Part shown: positions 1 through 11,000 of the stretch, piece after piece
Layout: the number at the start of each line of letters is the position of its first letter
Position numbering within the stretch: the stretch's first letter is position 1
NCBI GenBank assembly: GCA_031216915.1
Contig: CM062296.1
Coordinates: 449,314,287 to 449,378,286, forward strand
Length of the DNA stretch: 64,000 bases
Source: Pictodentalium vernedei
Lineage: Eukaryota; Mollusca; Scaphopoda; Dentaliida; Dentaliidae
Direction: 5' to 3'
Translations under genes and position numbers: made by a program
Notes under the pieces: model-generated
Told to the model about the DNA's origin: nothing
Databases searched by the model: none
The model's input: only the letters and a program-made list of their open reading frames with translations

Positions 1-1571
1 TGCCAAAGAAGATTGTGGATGCACGTACTAACATACGTACATACGTACATACGTATGCCGATGGATGAGAAGTGATGGCAATAGCTCAGCTTGACTATGT
101 CAAGTTGAGCTAATAAATGTGCCTCGTAGGGTGTGCCAAAGGGAAATATTGAGGTCTGACTAAACTAAGTTCTAAGAACGTTGGCAGCAGCAACATTTTG
201 CGACAGAAATTGAAGAAAATCGATAGTTCCCATCTAGAGGTCTCCCCAAAAAAGCATGCCAGGTTTCAAGTGCCCTGTAGGGCATGCCAAAGGAATATAT
301 TGATGCCTGACTAAATTTAGTTCAAAGATCGTTGCCGGTGGCAACATTTTTTGCCGGACAGAATTGAAAGAAAATCGATAGCTCTAATCTAGAGGTCACG
401 CCAAACAAGCATGCCAGGTTTCAAAGCAATCCAAACATAAATGTGCCCTGTAGAGTGTGCCAAAGGGAAGTATTGAGGTCTGACTGAACTAAGTTCTAAG
501 AATGTTGGCCGCGGCAACATTTTTTGACGGAAATGGAAGAAAATCGACAGCTCCCATCTAGAGGTCTCCCCAAACAAGCATACCAGGTATCAAAGCAATC
601 CAATCATAAATGTGTCCTGTAGGGTGTGCCAAAGGGAAATATTGAGGTCTGACTAAACTAAGTTCTAAGAACGTTGGCCGTGGCAACATTTTTTGACGGA
701 AATGGAAAAAAATCAATAACTCCCATCTAGAGGTCACCCCAAACAAGCATACCGGGTATCAAAGCAATCCAATCATAAATGTGCCCTGTAAGGTGTGCCA
801 AAGGGAAATATTGTGGTCTGGCTAAACTAAGTTCTAAGAACGTTGGCCGCGGCAACATTTTTTTATGGAAATTGAAGAAAATTGATAGCTCACATCTAGA
901 GGTCAGCCTAAACAAGCATGCCAGGTTTCAAAGCAATCCGATCATAAATGTGCCCTGTAGGGTGTGCCAAAGGGAAATATTGAGGTCTGACTAAACTAAG
1001 TTCTAAGAACGTTGGCCGTGGCAACATTTTTCGACGGAAATGGAAGAAAATCAACAGCTCCCATCTAGAGGTCACCCCAAACAAGCCTGCCAGGTTTCAA
1101 AACAATCCGATCATAAATGTGCCATGTAGGGTGTGCCAAAGGTAAATTTTGAGGTCTTCTGACTAAACTAAGTTCAAAGAACGTTGGCCGCGGGAACATT
1201 TTTTGACGGAAATTGAAGAAAATCGATAGCTCCCATCTAGAGGTCACCCTAGACAAGCATGCCAGGTTTCAAAGCAATCCGATCATAAATGTGCCCTGTA
1301 GGGTGTGCCAAAGGGAAATATTGAGGTCTGTCTAAACTAAGTTCTAAGAACATTGGCTGTGGCAACATTTTTTGACAGAAATTGAAGAAAATAGATAGCT
1401 TCCATCTAGAGGTCACCCCAAACAAGCATACCAAGTTTCAAAGCAATCTGATCATAAATGCGACCTGTGAGGTGTGCCAAAGGAAATTATGGACTTACGT
1501 ACTAATGTACGTACGCTGACAGACGAGAAGTGATGGCAATAGCTCAGCTTGACTTTGTCAAGTTGAGCTAA
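1..1571. repeat. 169-bp satellite array with hairpin ends
   Basis: About eight tandem units with a 169-bp period run from about 114 to 1490 (shared core words include gtgccctgtagggtgtgcc and aagttctaagaacgttgg). Each flank carries the same end module: an acgtac-type microsatellite (30-57 and 1499-1517), the words gagaagtgatggcaatag, and a hairpin with arms agctcagcttgac / gtcaagttgagct (82-112 and 1541-1569). The core restarts directly after the left hairpin, so two element copies look fused. This build resembles the pearl/Helentron-associated elements of bivalves; that assignment is inferred. The short open frames inside repeat with the unit and are not genes. Confidence 0.85.
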
Positions 1572-1930
1572 AAACATATGGGTTTCCTATTAATTTTTTC
1601 AGAAGGCTTTCTCAAAGCAAATTTACACAAAAATTGTCCCATTTGTAAACTGCAAATTGTCAGGTTCCAAACAGGTCTGGTATAGTCATTTAACACCTAA
1701 TTGTGACCTTGAGCCCCAATTGAAATGCACTTGACAGTACACAGTTTGAATCAAGACCATCAACAGATTAGATTATTTTGGCCATATCACCATTAATGAG
1801 AATTATTTACTAAATACACACGACCACAAACTAAAACTATAGCTCAAAATAGCCATTTGGCTGTGGATATCCAATAACACCGGAAATGACATTTTAATAG
1901 GAAACAAGACTTTTCACGGTTTGTTGATGT

Positions 1931-1961
<31 letters not shown>

Positions 1962-3149
1962 ATGAATAACAATGACTCACTTGCAGTGCACATGTTGCAT
2001 CTCGCTCAGTGAGCCTGCACACAGAATTAATTCCGTTGGCATCGCTTGATCTTTTCCAGCAAAGTTGCAGACTTGCAGCTACTTTGAGAAAGTCATAAAC
2101 CAAACAACTCGATAATTAATAATTTAAATAGAGGCATAGCTCTTAACATTCCCTACAGTACCCATGTTATAACTGTTGTTTTGCCCCCCCCCCCCCCCCC
2201 CCCCCCCTACACACACGCACTTGTTTTCTTGGTCGACTCGATTTTATCTGCAGTTGAAAAGAAGCAAATGGCGACCATACATTATATATCTGTCAATCTT
2301 ATAGTGTATCCACCCCATTCATATAGTGTCACACTCGTATTTGTTAATGAAATTACTGGGACGTGGGATACTTAACATTCAAATAATGATGATCACACGC
2401 AGTGCTGACAATGCCAATATTGAGTTTTACTTTAGAACATGTGCCCACAAAATGTAATTGAGATTGTCGAATGGAGGTTTGGTGTATGGTACCCTGAAAG
2501 TTAGTATGGGATTAAGTAGATGACACCACTGGGAGGTGGCATCTACTGAAATCTCGCACTCAACGTCACGACTGAGGGACAGAATTGCATGAAAATACAA
2601 AAACTGAAAGTGACCACATTATCAGGATAAAACACATGTGACTTCACTGATGTTTTGACCAACGTCATAGCAAGTACTGCATGCATTTGAAACTGACAAC
2701 TCACCGACGAGTGAGTGTGGCAATGTCTACATGAGTCGGGGGTTGGTTTGTTACACTGTTAACACCTGTAATGTGGTAGTTCAAAGGTACCGGTAATGGT
2801 TAATCGATCAAGGAATTTATTGATTGATCACAATGTTGATCGTCAGTTAATCGATTAACTGGTTAACCGTTTCAGCTGTAAAGGATAGGTCAAGGTCTCG
2901 GGGAGGTGGGGGTGGCTAGCCACCCTGTTCACCCCTTCTTGATTCGCCACAGTTACATGTAGCATATTAAGCATTCAAAAATTGGCGATTTATCAACGAA
3001 ATTCTGCAGTATGACAGGCACTAACATATTTTCTTCTGGGTCCTATTTCAACCATCGGAATCGGCATAATCGGCAGAGAAATAATTGGTAATCGGTTCAT
3101 AGCAAGTTTTGATAATCGGTTCATCACTAGTGGGAATTTCAAAGTAAAT
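1572..3149. other. no gene seen; homopolymer runs
   Basis: No exon or known repeat was recognised. A run of 30 G (1931-1960) and a run of 24 C (2184-2207) lie in inverted orientation about 220 bp apart. They give rise to spurious proline-rich frames. Confidence 0.5.
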
Positions 3150-3166
3150 AAAATTCCATTACTTAT

Positions 3167-4600
3167 ATGAATACAGGAGAAGTCAGCCCCAAACAAAGAC
3201 AGCCCACGAGAGAAGCCGGCCCAAAACAAAGTCAGCCCATGGGAGAAGTCGGCCCAAACAAAGTCAGTCCAAAAAAAACCCAAGACTACATTTTTTTATA
3301 CATCTCAGTGGTGTACTTAAGGATCGACATTAATATTACAGAAATAGTGTATCGCAATTTCAGTAAATAATAGGTGATAATGCGTATGCGGTTAATATTT
3401 GGATCTACCCTCCATATACAATAGCACCTCGAATTTTCATAATAAATCGGAGAATCATCACTCATAACCCACTTTCCACTGAACAGCATCTTGTCCGACT
3501 AAATGTTTTTCGGCCTTTTCTGTGACATCTCCCAATTATTATGAATGATCCAAGAACATCCAACAGTCGTTTAATACACCACTACCACTATAAAGCTTAT
3601 TCATTCCCCTTTCCACTGATACTGGGTACTGCTGGATACGTTATGTGAATCAAATTTGAGGGGGTACAATGAAGATGAGTGCTATCGTTTTCGACAAGCA
3701 AGTTGGGTATTTTGTTAATATTTATATACCGAAATTGGGCGATTAAAAAATGCTATCAAATACCATTTTACTTTCAATATCACAGTTCGTGCTGAGTACC
3801 TGTGCTCAGTGGTGTACTTAAGGATCGACATTACGGCAAAATACAGAAATAGTGTATCGAAATTTCAGTAAATAATAGGTGATAATGCTGTCTTGTTCTT
3901 TTTATCACTGATAATACCACTAGTACCTAACATCAGTTCCTAGAAAGCTCTTTGGGCTTTCTAGGAATTAATGTTACATACTGGTATTTTCAATGGTTAA
4001 AAAACAAGACTACATTTAGTGTATCAAAATTTCGGTAAATAATTGTCACTGATAACCCAATTAACTGCTACGTTTATGTCTGTTTTCCTCTGTTAATACT
4101 GCCTATTTTTTTGTCACTGATAATGCCATGACCTGCTATGTTTATGCCTGTTTTCCTCTGTTAATACTGCCTATTTTTTATAATCTTAATTAAATATTGA
4201 AAAAAAAACTGTTATGTTGTCATTTTTGGCCGCTCAGTAGAAAGAAGCCATATTATGTTTTGTCCACTTCCATCGAAGCATCCTGATCTCTCCCCCCACC
4301 CTCCTTCCCCTGCAGAAAGTGAACTCAACCAAGACCATCAGCACCTGCTCTCGGCCATTTGACTAAATAAAATGCTGAGTTAAACACTACTCTTATTATA
4401 GGGAGGGAGATTTGTCTCAGCATTTTATTTCATCAAATGGTGGAGAGCAGGTCCCAAGGCCATTGGGAGTAGTCCTGTAGTTTGTAGGGCAGACTTCTCT
4501 CGTGGGCCGAGTTCTCCTGTAGTTTGTGGGGCCGACTCCTATCGTGGGCCGACTTCTCCGAGGTTGAGTTCGCAATGGGCTGTCTTCTCTGCATTGCACT
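3167..4600. repeat. Short tandem repeats in inverted orientation, with duplicated blocks between
   Basis: At 3175-3285 a unit of about 31 bp (containing gagaagtcggcccaaac) repeats. At 4470-4600 related units appear in the opposite orientation (gtgggccgacttctcc). Between them an 80-bp block is repeated (3306-3385 and 3810-3890), as is a 60-bp block with the word gcctgttttcctctgttaat (about 4060-4175). The inverted outer repeats suggest one old foldback element whose ends overlap the TTAA-type element next door. Confidence 0.5.
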
Positions 4601-5866
4601 TATATAATAGCACCTTAATAATCATAGACATAGTAATGTTATTTCCTAACTTTTAGAGCACCTTAAGGTGCTATATAAGTAATGGAATTTTGTTTATTTT
4701 GAAATTCCCACCACACATTAAATTAAATACACACAAATTATACATCAAAATGAAGGTTGGGAGGTATAGAACACGTAAAATATATGAAATCAACTCATAG
4801 AGATGACAGCAGACACCACTGGTTCCTGGAACTTGGAAGTCTGCTACCATATTCGTACCTTAGATGCTGATAATACAATTTGGGAAACACATGAAACACA
4901 AAAATGAATATCACATCATAATTTAACCATTTACCTAACATGAAAAGCAGGACGACACGTGCAAACAAAATTATTGAATAACTCATTTTTAGCCCTTTTT
5001 GCTTCAAAAACATAGCTTGCGACCCCTCATTGGAACAAGCTCAACGAGCTCGTTCCAATGAGGGTCATATGTTATGAGTTTGAGGCAAAAAATGAAAATT
5101 GAATGGCAATTTTTATAAATAGCACTTGGCCAGTTTTGACCTTTACATTAGGTAAAGGGTTAATCAGATTCAGCACCACAAACGGGACTGTACAGCTTGC
5201 CACAGGCTCTGAGTAAACTGGGTACTGCTTTCAATAAAACAAAACAAACAATGGAACATGTGTCTTTTTTATTGTTCATCCTTTTCGTATGTTTCTTTTT
5301 ATCTCTTTGATTCTGTCAAACGCATTTGACCACTGGAGTTTCAAGACTCAATTGCACTTTCTGAGATATTGGACTTATTTTTTTACGATAATTCATGAGA
5401 CTGTTCGTACCTTTGCACTAGACAATTTGTACCTTTATATTGGAGAATTCGTACCTTTATCCAGGACATTTCGTACCTTTACGAGAGACAATTTGTACCT
5501 TCATATTAGAGTACGAATCATCCAGGGTACGAGTTGTCTAGGAACCATTTGCGCATGTCTGTCGAACATAGAATCCATCTTCAATAAAAAATGTAGACAG
5601 TGTTGTCCTTTTCCCAAATGCAGTTCTATCACTGCATCCGAAAGGGTTTTGAATATCTAGCTTTGTTCTTGGATATGTGAAGCACATTTGGCCACAAGTT
5701 GTTATCGGGAAATATTATTGTATTATCAGTTCTGGTACGAATATGGTAGCAGACTTTCAGGAACCAGTGGTGCCTGCTGTCAACTCTATGAGTTGATTTC
5801 AAATATTTTATGTGTTCTATACCTCCCAACCTTCATTTTGATGTATAATTTGTGTATATTTAATAT

Positions 5867-7190
5867 CGGTGCTACTGGAAACCAGAATCCCCTTTAAAGA
5901 CCGGATTCACCCGGAATCCCCTCATATTTTACTACATTTTCGCCATATTTAGCACTTTTATTAATAAAAAATCATCCTCGGGGGGTTCCAATCATAGTTT
6001 TTTTTTCAAATATAGATTTTGACGTGCCTTAGTGTACGAGAAGAGATTATTGGAACGATTATTATCATTCATTACCTTTCATCGATCGAAGTTTTTCAGG
6101 GGAAGTAACTCATGGTACCATTATAGTGTACGTTTTTATCTTGCGCTATATCAACGCAGCCCTAACTGGGAATTGAGTTACTTCAGTGAATTTTCTTATT
6201 GTTTACTTGAACGTTCTGGTCAAGTTTAGAAGCGACACTGAAAAGCTAACAAATTTAGAAGCGGCACTGAGAAGCTATGGAAAGTAAACTATATCACGGA
6301 CGCCTGTGATATATCCTGTAGTCCATATCACAGGTGCCTGTGATATAGCCACTGCCTATACTTTAACAAACGAACGAATATGTTATCTATACCCAGTTAT
6401 AATTGTTATTCATTTTAATTTTATATTTATGTGTAAATAATAAAATAACTAAAATTGAAAAAAAACGGCATCTTCTTACTTTGTCAAAAGATCCAGATTT
6501 TAATGTGTGCCTCTGCGCTAGAAACTTTGTCAATCCGTGATAGGTCAGTGGTCAGTGTTTGAGCCACTGCAGTGAACAGCGATAGACTTTACAGCAGAGG
6601 GGGGCATACAGTCACGGCCTTCTTTTCCGGACCCCGCCCAACTTTTCATGACCCTGGCTGAATTTCCCCGACTTCGGGGCTTATCTCTGACGGAGCGTGG
6701 GGTCGAGTTCTGATCGGGTTTCTTTTTGAGCAGTAATGTGTCAACAAAGATGATGATTCCTTAAAGTTCTCATTCAAATTGAGCAAATTATAATTTTGAT
6801 TAGTTCGAGTTTTTTCCCCGCCCTTACCCCCCCCCCCCCCCCCTCCCCCTCCCTCTCCACACACACACACTCATTCCAGTGAGCTTGAAGTTTGATAGTA
6901 AATTCTCGCTTCTCGGGCTATGATGTTTGTGTTGTATTGGCGATGCGTGGTAAAACATCAAGTTCAAAATGATGCCACAAGTTACTTCCCTTGGAAAATG
7001 TTTTGATCGAAAAAAAAGCTTCTAAACGGTGAAGACTCTTCGCTAACCACTTCCTGTACCCTGAAATCCTTTGAAATTTACTAAATCTTGAACGTGGAAA
7101 CTTATTGGATAGGATTCCATTGCTAAAAGTGCTATATATGGCGAAAATGTAGTAAAATATGAGTGGTTTCCGGTTTCTAGTAGGACCCTT
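5867..7190. mobile_element. Inverted-repeat element inserted in TTAA copy 1
   Basis: The ends form long inverted repeats. tgctactggaaacc near 5872 and tcctactagaaacc (reverse strand, near 7185) are followed by a matching stretch with catattttactacattttcg on both sides and a second block around ggggaagtaact (6099) / aagttacttccctt (6970-6983). It interrupts a sequence that is continuous in sister copies (gtgtatatttaatttgaat, as at 12713-12731), which marks it as an insertion. No coding capacity was seen. The superfamily is not assigned; the target duplication is not clear. Confidence 0.65.
6826..6878. repeat. C-rich and CA microsatellite
   Basis: A C-rich tract followed by (ac)n. It explains the glycine-rich frame read on the other strand. 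Confidence 0.7.
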
Positions 7191-7380
7191 CAATTTGAAT
7201 TTAAGGAATATGACTATATGAGAGGTGGAAATTTCAAAATAAACAAAATTTCATTACTTATATAGCACCTTAAAAACACAGTTATACAAGATGGTAATAA
7301 ATCTAACTTCCGGAACCCGTTAAAAAGCTAGCTTGTATCCTACGTATTATTAATTCGAGTTAGATTGTATTTTACGTTAC

Positions 7381-7530
7381 CTTCGTTTTCGGACCATAGT
7401 AACGAATGTTCCTGGATATTCTGCTGATATTTTTTACAGTAACATTCAGTTCATACACATTTCCAATCTCCGTGTCCAGAAATTCTAAGGAAGGTGGTAC
7501 AATCCTTACTCCAGATACGTCCCCATCCAT
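7381..7530 (-). CDS. First coding exon of an MSP/ASH-domain protein
   Basis: Reading the minus strand from the ATG at 7530 gives 50 codons, then a donor (AAG|gtaacg). An in-frame TAA sits a few codons upstream of the ATG, which supports this start. The peptide includes VRIVPPSLEFLDTEIG and then YELNVTVKNIS and RNIRYYGPKTK. This is the opening of an MSP/ASH-type immunoglobulin-like fold (PP-x-L-x-F, G-x-x-Y, V-x-V-x-N-x-S, GP-x-T), a domain common in ciliary and centrosomal proteins of the HYDIN, CFAP47, CFAP74 and DLEC1 kinds. The N-terminal position of the domain is somewhat like CFAP47, but this is not proved. The intron phase is 0. No later exon was recognised between 1 and 7380; the first intron may run past the left edge. 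The ATG lies 403 bp from that of DNAJB13, head to head. Confidence 0.6.
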
Positions 7531-7933
7531 TTTTAAATGAATTAGTTATTTATTGTCCATAAAATGGATTGCAGCACAATACCCTCGATTATTTTTATCG
7601 GAAACTGCACTTGAAAGACTCGGCCATATTGTTTATAGGTTGTTGCTCGGAGACAAATGAAGCTAATGTTTTGTTTTCGTAAGTATTTTTTTATTAATTT
7701 AATTTATTAAACGAATATACCATCACAAAATCTTTACAACTATTAAAAAGATAATGTGAGGTAATTCTTGATCGAAATTAGAAAATGTATTTTGAAGAAA
7801 TTCAATAAAAATACGAAAGTATAAACGATGTCATTAACTCGTTGCTATGCGACATTTCGCCATTTTTTGTAAATAGCCCGCTTCATCTCAGCATTTTCCA
7901 GTATTCACAAAGAATTGGTTTTAGTTGTGAAAA
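7531..7933. promoter_or_regulatory. Likely bidirectional promoter between two cilia-type genes
   Basis: This is the 403-bp gap between the divergent ATGs of the MSP/ASH gene and DNAJB13. It has none of the repeat families that fill the rest of the window. Two weak matches to one arm of an RFX X-box are present (gttgctcggagaca at 7642-7655 and gttgctatgcgac at 7841-7853), but neither is a full site. No TATA box was judged convincing. The promoter role is inferred from position. Confidence 0.45.
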
Positions 7934-8001
7934 ATGGGAGTTGATTACTACAAAATATTGAATTTGACGAGAAGTGCAAAAGATGAAGATATAAAGAAAC
8001 A
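7934..8001 (+). CDS. DNAJB13: DNAJB13 coding exon 1
   Basis: ATG at 7934 opens [19 protein letters not shown], the usual start of B13-type J proteins. Donor is CA|gtacgt, phase 2. Length is 68 nt. Confidence 0.93.
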
Positions 8002-11000
8002 GTACGTTTATTTTTAGTCCACGAACAATCGCGCTATATATAATGAACATCGACCTAGGGATGCAGTCAATCCGTCCCCAAGCCGAACCGTCCCCACACT
8101 ATTTTACCCAAACCGTCCCCAACTATTTTACCCAAACCGTCCCCTGGGTCAGTTACTCCAGTTGGCCGACGTAACCCGAACCGTCCCCATGACCGAACCG
8201 TCCCCACTATTTTACCCAAACCGTCCCCATTATTTTACCCAAACCGTCCCCACTATTTTACCCAAACCGTCCCCAGTTGAATAGGGAACGGGTCCAGTCG
8301 CCACCGGGCCAAGTCGCCACCAGAAGTTAATATTATGGCATGCAGTGATCAAGGTGATAATTACTTCACTAATTCATTTAGCCGGAATTAGGGACGGGAT
8401 ACATTATTGACAAAGAAAGCCACACCAAAACGGACAATATTTCAACTCTCTGATTTGGTGTGAGTTTATTTGTTCCGACTGAATTGAAATGTAAGCGTGT
8501 GGGCGAGATATAAGTCGGTGATGGGACGCGGTGCGATGGGAAATTGGGGTAAAAAGCGTGTGGGCGAGATATAACTCGGTGATGGGACACGCGGCGATGG
8601 TAAATTGGGGTAAAAAATAAAGAGAACACCGGTATAACAAAGAATTAATCCAAGCAAAGTATAAAATTAAACATCCAACACGTTCTCATTGAAAAGACAT
8701 CAGTCAGTAAAAACACTACCTTGTTTGATGTATTGTGCACAGTGTAACAAAAACACCGGAGTTGATTTGTGTTCTTATTGTTTATACAGGAGACAATATA
8801 CAGTACAAACAACCAGTAAAAACAAACACACTTCAAAGATTTCCAAGACATTCACTCTAAAATTCTAGAAACAACAAATAGAAAAATATCATTTTTGTCT
8901 GTGATCATGTAGTGATAAGACGTATCTAGAGTTTTTGTGTAAAGCTATTCGAAATCGTATTTGAGGATTTTTAACGGATTCTTCATTCTTTAAATGTTTT
9001 TTTCGGATTTTTTATAAAAAAAAACTGTGAGTACTAAACCTATAATAGTGGTCGTCAAAGTGGGCGAAGCCGCCACCAGATATCGGGCCAACTCGCCACT
9101 GGTGGCGAGTTGGCCCTGTGGCGACTGGACCCAGTACCCGTTGAATACATGGCGAAGTTACTGTATTTAATGTAATGTAATTCACAATCGGATATAATTT
9201 TATTCATTATTATAATTTGTTGGATTTTGATAATTCTCTTTTGGGTAAGTGGTTTTGCATAAAAAAAATCTGTATAAAAATAATAATAATAATAAAAATA
9301 ATAATAAATGACGTGGGGACGGTTTGGGTTTCGGGGATTGAGAACGGTTTGGGTAAAATAGGTGGGGACGGTTTGGGTTGCTTAGGTGGGGACGGTTCGG
9401 CTTGGGGACGGTTTGGGTGCTATTCACATCCTATTGTCGAGTATTTTGTTTTTTGACACTGACAGACACTAATAGTGTCAGCCTGAGTGTCAGTGGCGAC
9501 AAATAATCCATTAAATTTAAAGTATATTTTAAGGTGCTATATAAGTAATAAAATGCCGCTCAGGATCAGCGATCCAATGTCGAGTTGTGACCACAGTTCC
9601 TCGCACCAAGACCAACACTCCTATGAAGTTTCATGACTCTAGGTTGAACCACTATCAAGTTGTCATCCGGAAACCAACTGTTGCGATATACTATGTTCAA
9701 GGTCACTGTGACCTTGACCTTTGACCTGGTGAGTCCAACATCAATAGGGTTCTTCCTCGCACCAAGTCCAACACGCCTGTAAAGTTTCATGACTCTAGGT
9801 TGAACCACTATCAAGTTATCATCCGGAAACCAATTGTTGCGATATACTATGTTCAAGGTCACTGTGACCTTGACCTTTGACCTGGTGAGTCCAAGATCAA
9901 TAGGGTTCTTCCTCGCACCAAGGCCAACACACCTATGAAGTTTCATGACTCTAGGTTGAACCACTATCAAGTTATCATCCGGAAACCAATTGTTGCGATA
10001 TACTATGTTAAAGGTCACTGTGACCTTGACCTTTGATCTGGTGAGTCCAAGATCAATAGAGTTCTTCCTCGCACCAAGGCCAACCCACCTATGAAGTTTC
10101 ATGAATGTAGGTTGAACTACTATCAAGTTATCATCCGGAAAGGAATTGTTGCGATTTACTATGTTCAAGGTCACGTTGACCTTGACCTTTGACGTAGCGA
10201 GTCCAAAATCAATAGGGTTCTTCCCCTCACCAAGGCCAATCTACCTATGAAGTTTCATGAATGTGAGTTGAACCATTATCAAGTTATCATCCGGAAACCA
10301 ATTGTTTAAGATTTACTACGTTCAAGGTCACTGTGACCTTGACCTTCGACATAGCATGTCCAAAATCAATAGGGTTCTTCCTCCCACCAAGACCAACGTA
10401 CGTATGAAGTTTAATGAATGTGAGTTGAACCACTATCAAGTTATCATCCGGAAACCAATTGTTTACGCCCGCCCGCCCACCCGCCCACCCGCCATTCACC
10501 AAACTATAAGTCGAGTTTGACTTCGTCACAACTCGACTAAAAATTTGTTTATTTTGAAATTTACACCTCTTATATTCCTTTAATTCAAATTAAATATACA
10601 CAAATTATATACATCAAAATGAAGGTTGGAAGGTGTCCAATAACTTCGAGTCGACCCAAAAAAGTAATTTCGAACCACAATTTTCCCCGACTCAGACTCT
10701 CTCCCGCTGACCGCCTTACCAATCGGTAATTTCGACCCACTTCGGTAAATTCAATCACTATAATATAGTCTATATTTCCAGACTTTTCTCATAAATATAA
10801 AGCTTTTTTCAAGTAATGGTCAGCTTGGTTAGTCTCGTCTTTTAATGATGAATCTTTTATAAATACCGTTCGTGTGTCACTTTTTTCCCCCATTTACACA
10901 GTATTTATGCTTTATAAAATTGTTACGAAAATTTCCAGTTAATCAACACTAGGATGTGGGAACATTCGGTATGGCACCGCAAAGTGTCCTCGCAATTTTA

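Larger units (their letters stand above)
4667..7269. mobile_element. TTAA-flanked foldback DNA transposon, copy 1
   Basis: TTAA at 4663-4666 and 7270-7273 flanks terminal inverted repeats that start GGTGCTATATAAGTAATG (left) and end in the complement at 7250-7269. The arms are long: 4667-4890 pairs with about 5640-5866 plus 7191-7269. No transposase was seen, so it is non-autonomous. A TTAA target fits piggyBac or Kolobok type elements; which one is unclear. The right arm is split by a second element at 5867-7190. Confidence 0.7.

Noticed and set aside
389-1434. Set of 60-70 aa frames repeated every 169 bp
   Set aside because: These are the satellite unit read in one frame, with no start context or splice sites.
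1894-2375. Proline-run frames on both strands
   Set aside because: They are read-through of the G and C homopolymers.
1-7380. Later exons of the MSP/ASH gene
   Set aside because: No minus-strand frame with acceptor and donor continued the domain; the region is mostly repeats.
7642-7853. RFX X-box sites in the DNAJB13 promoter
   Set aside because: Two gttgct half-sites exist but the second half does not fit the consensus; kept only as a remark.
9566-10174. 202-aa open frame, minus strand
   Set aside because: It is four near-identical units of the 156-bp array kept in phase; the unit is a multiple of three by chance and the same words repeat in each.
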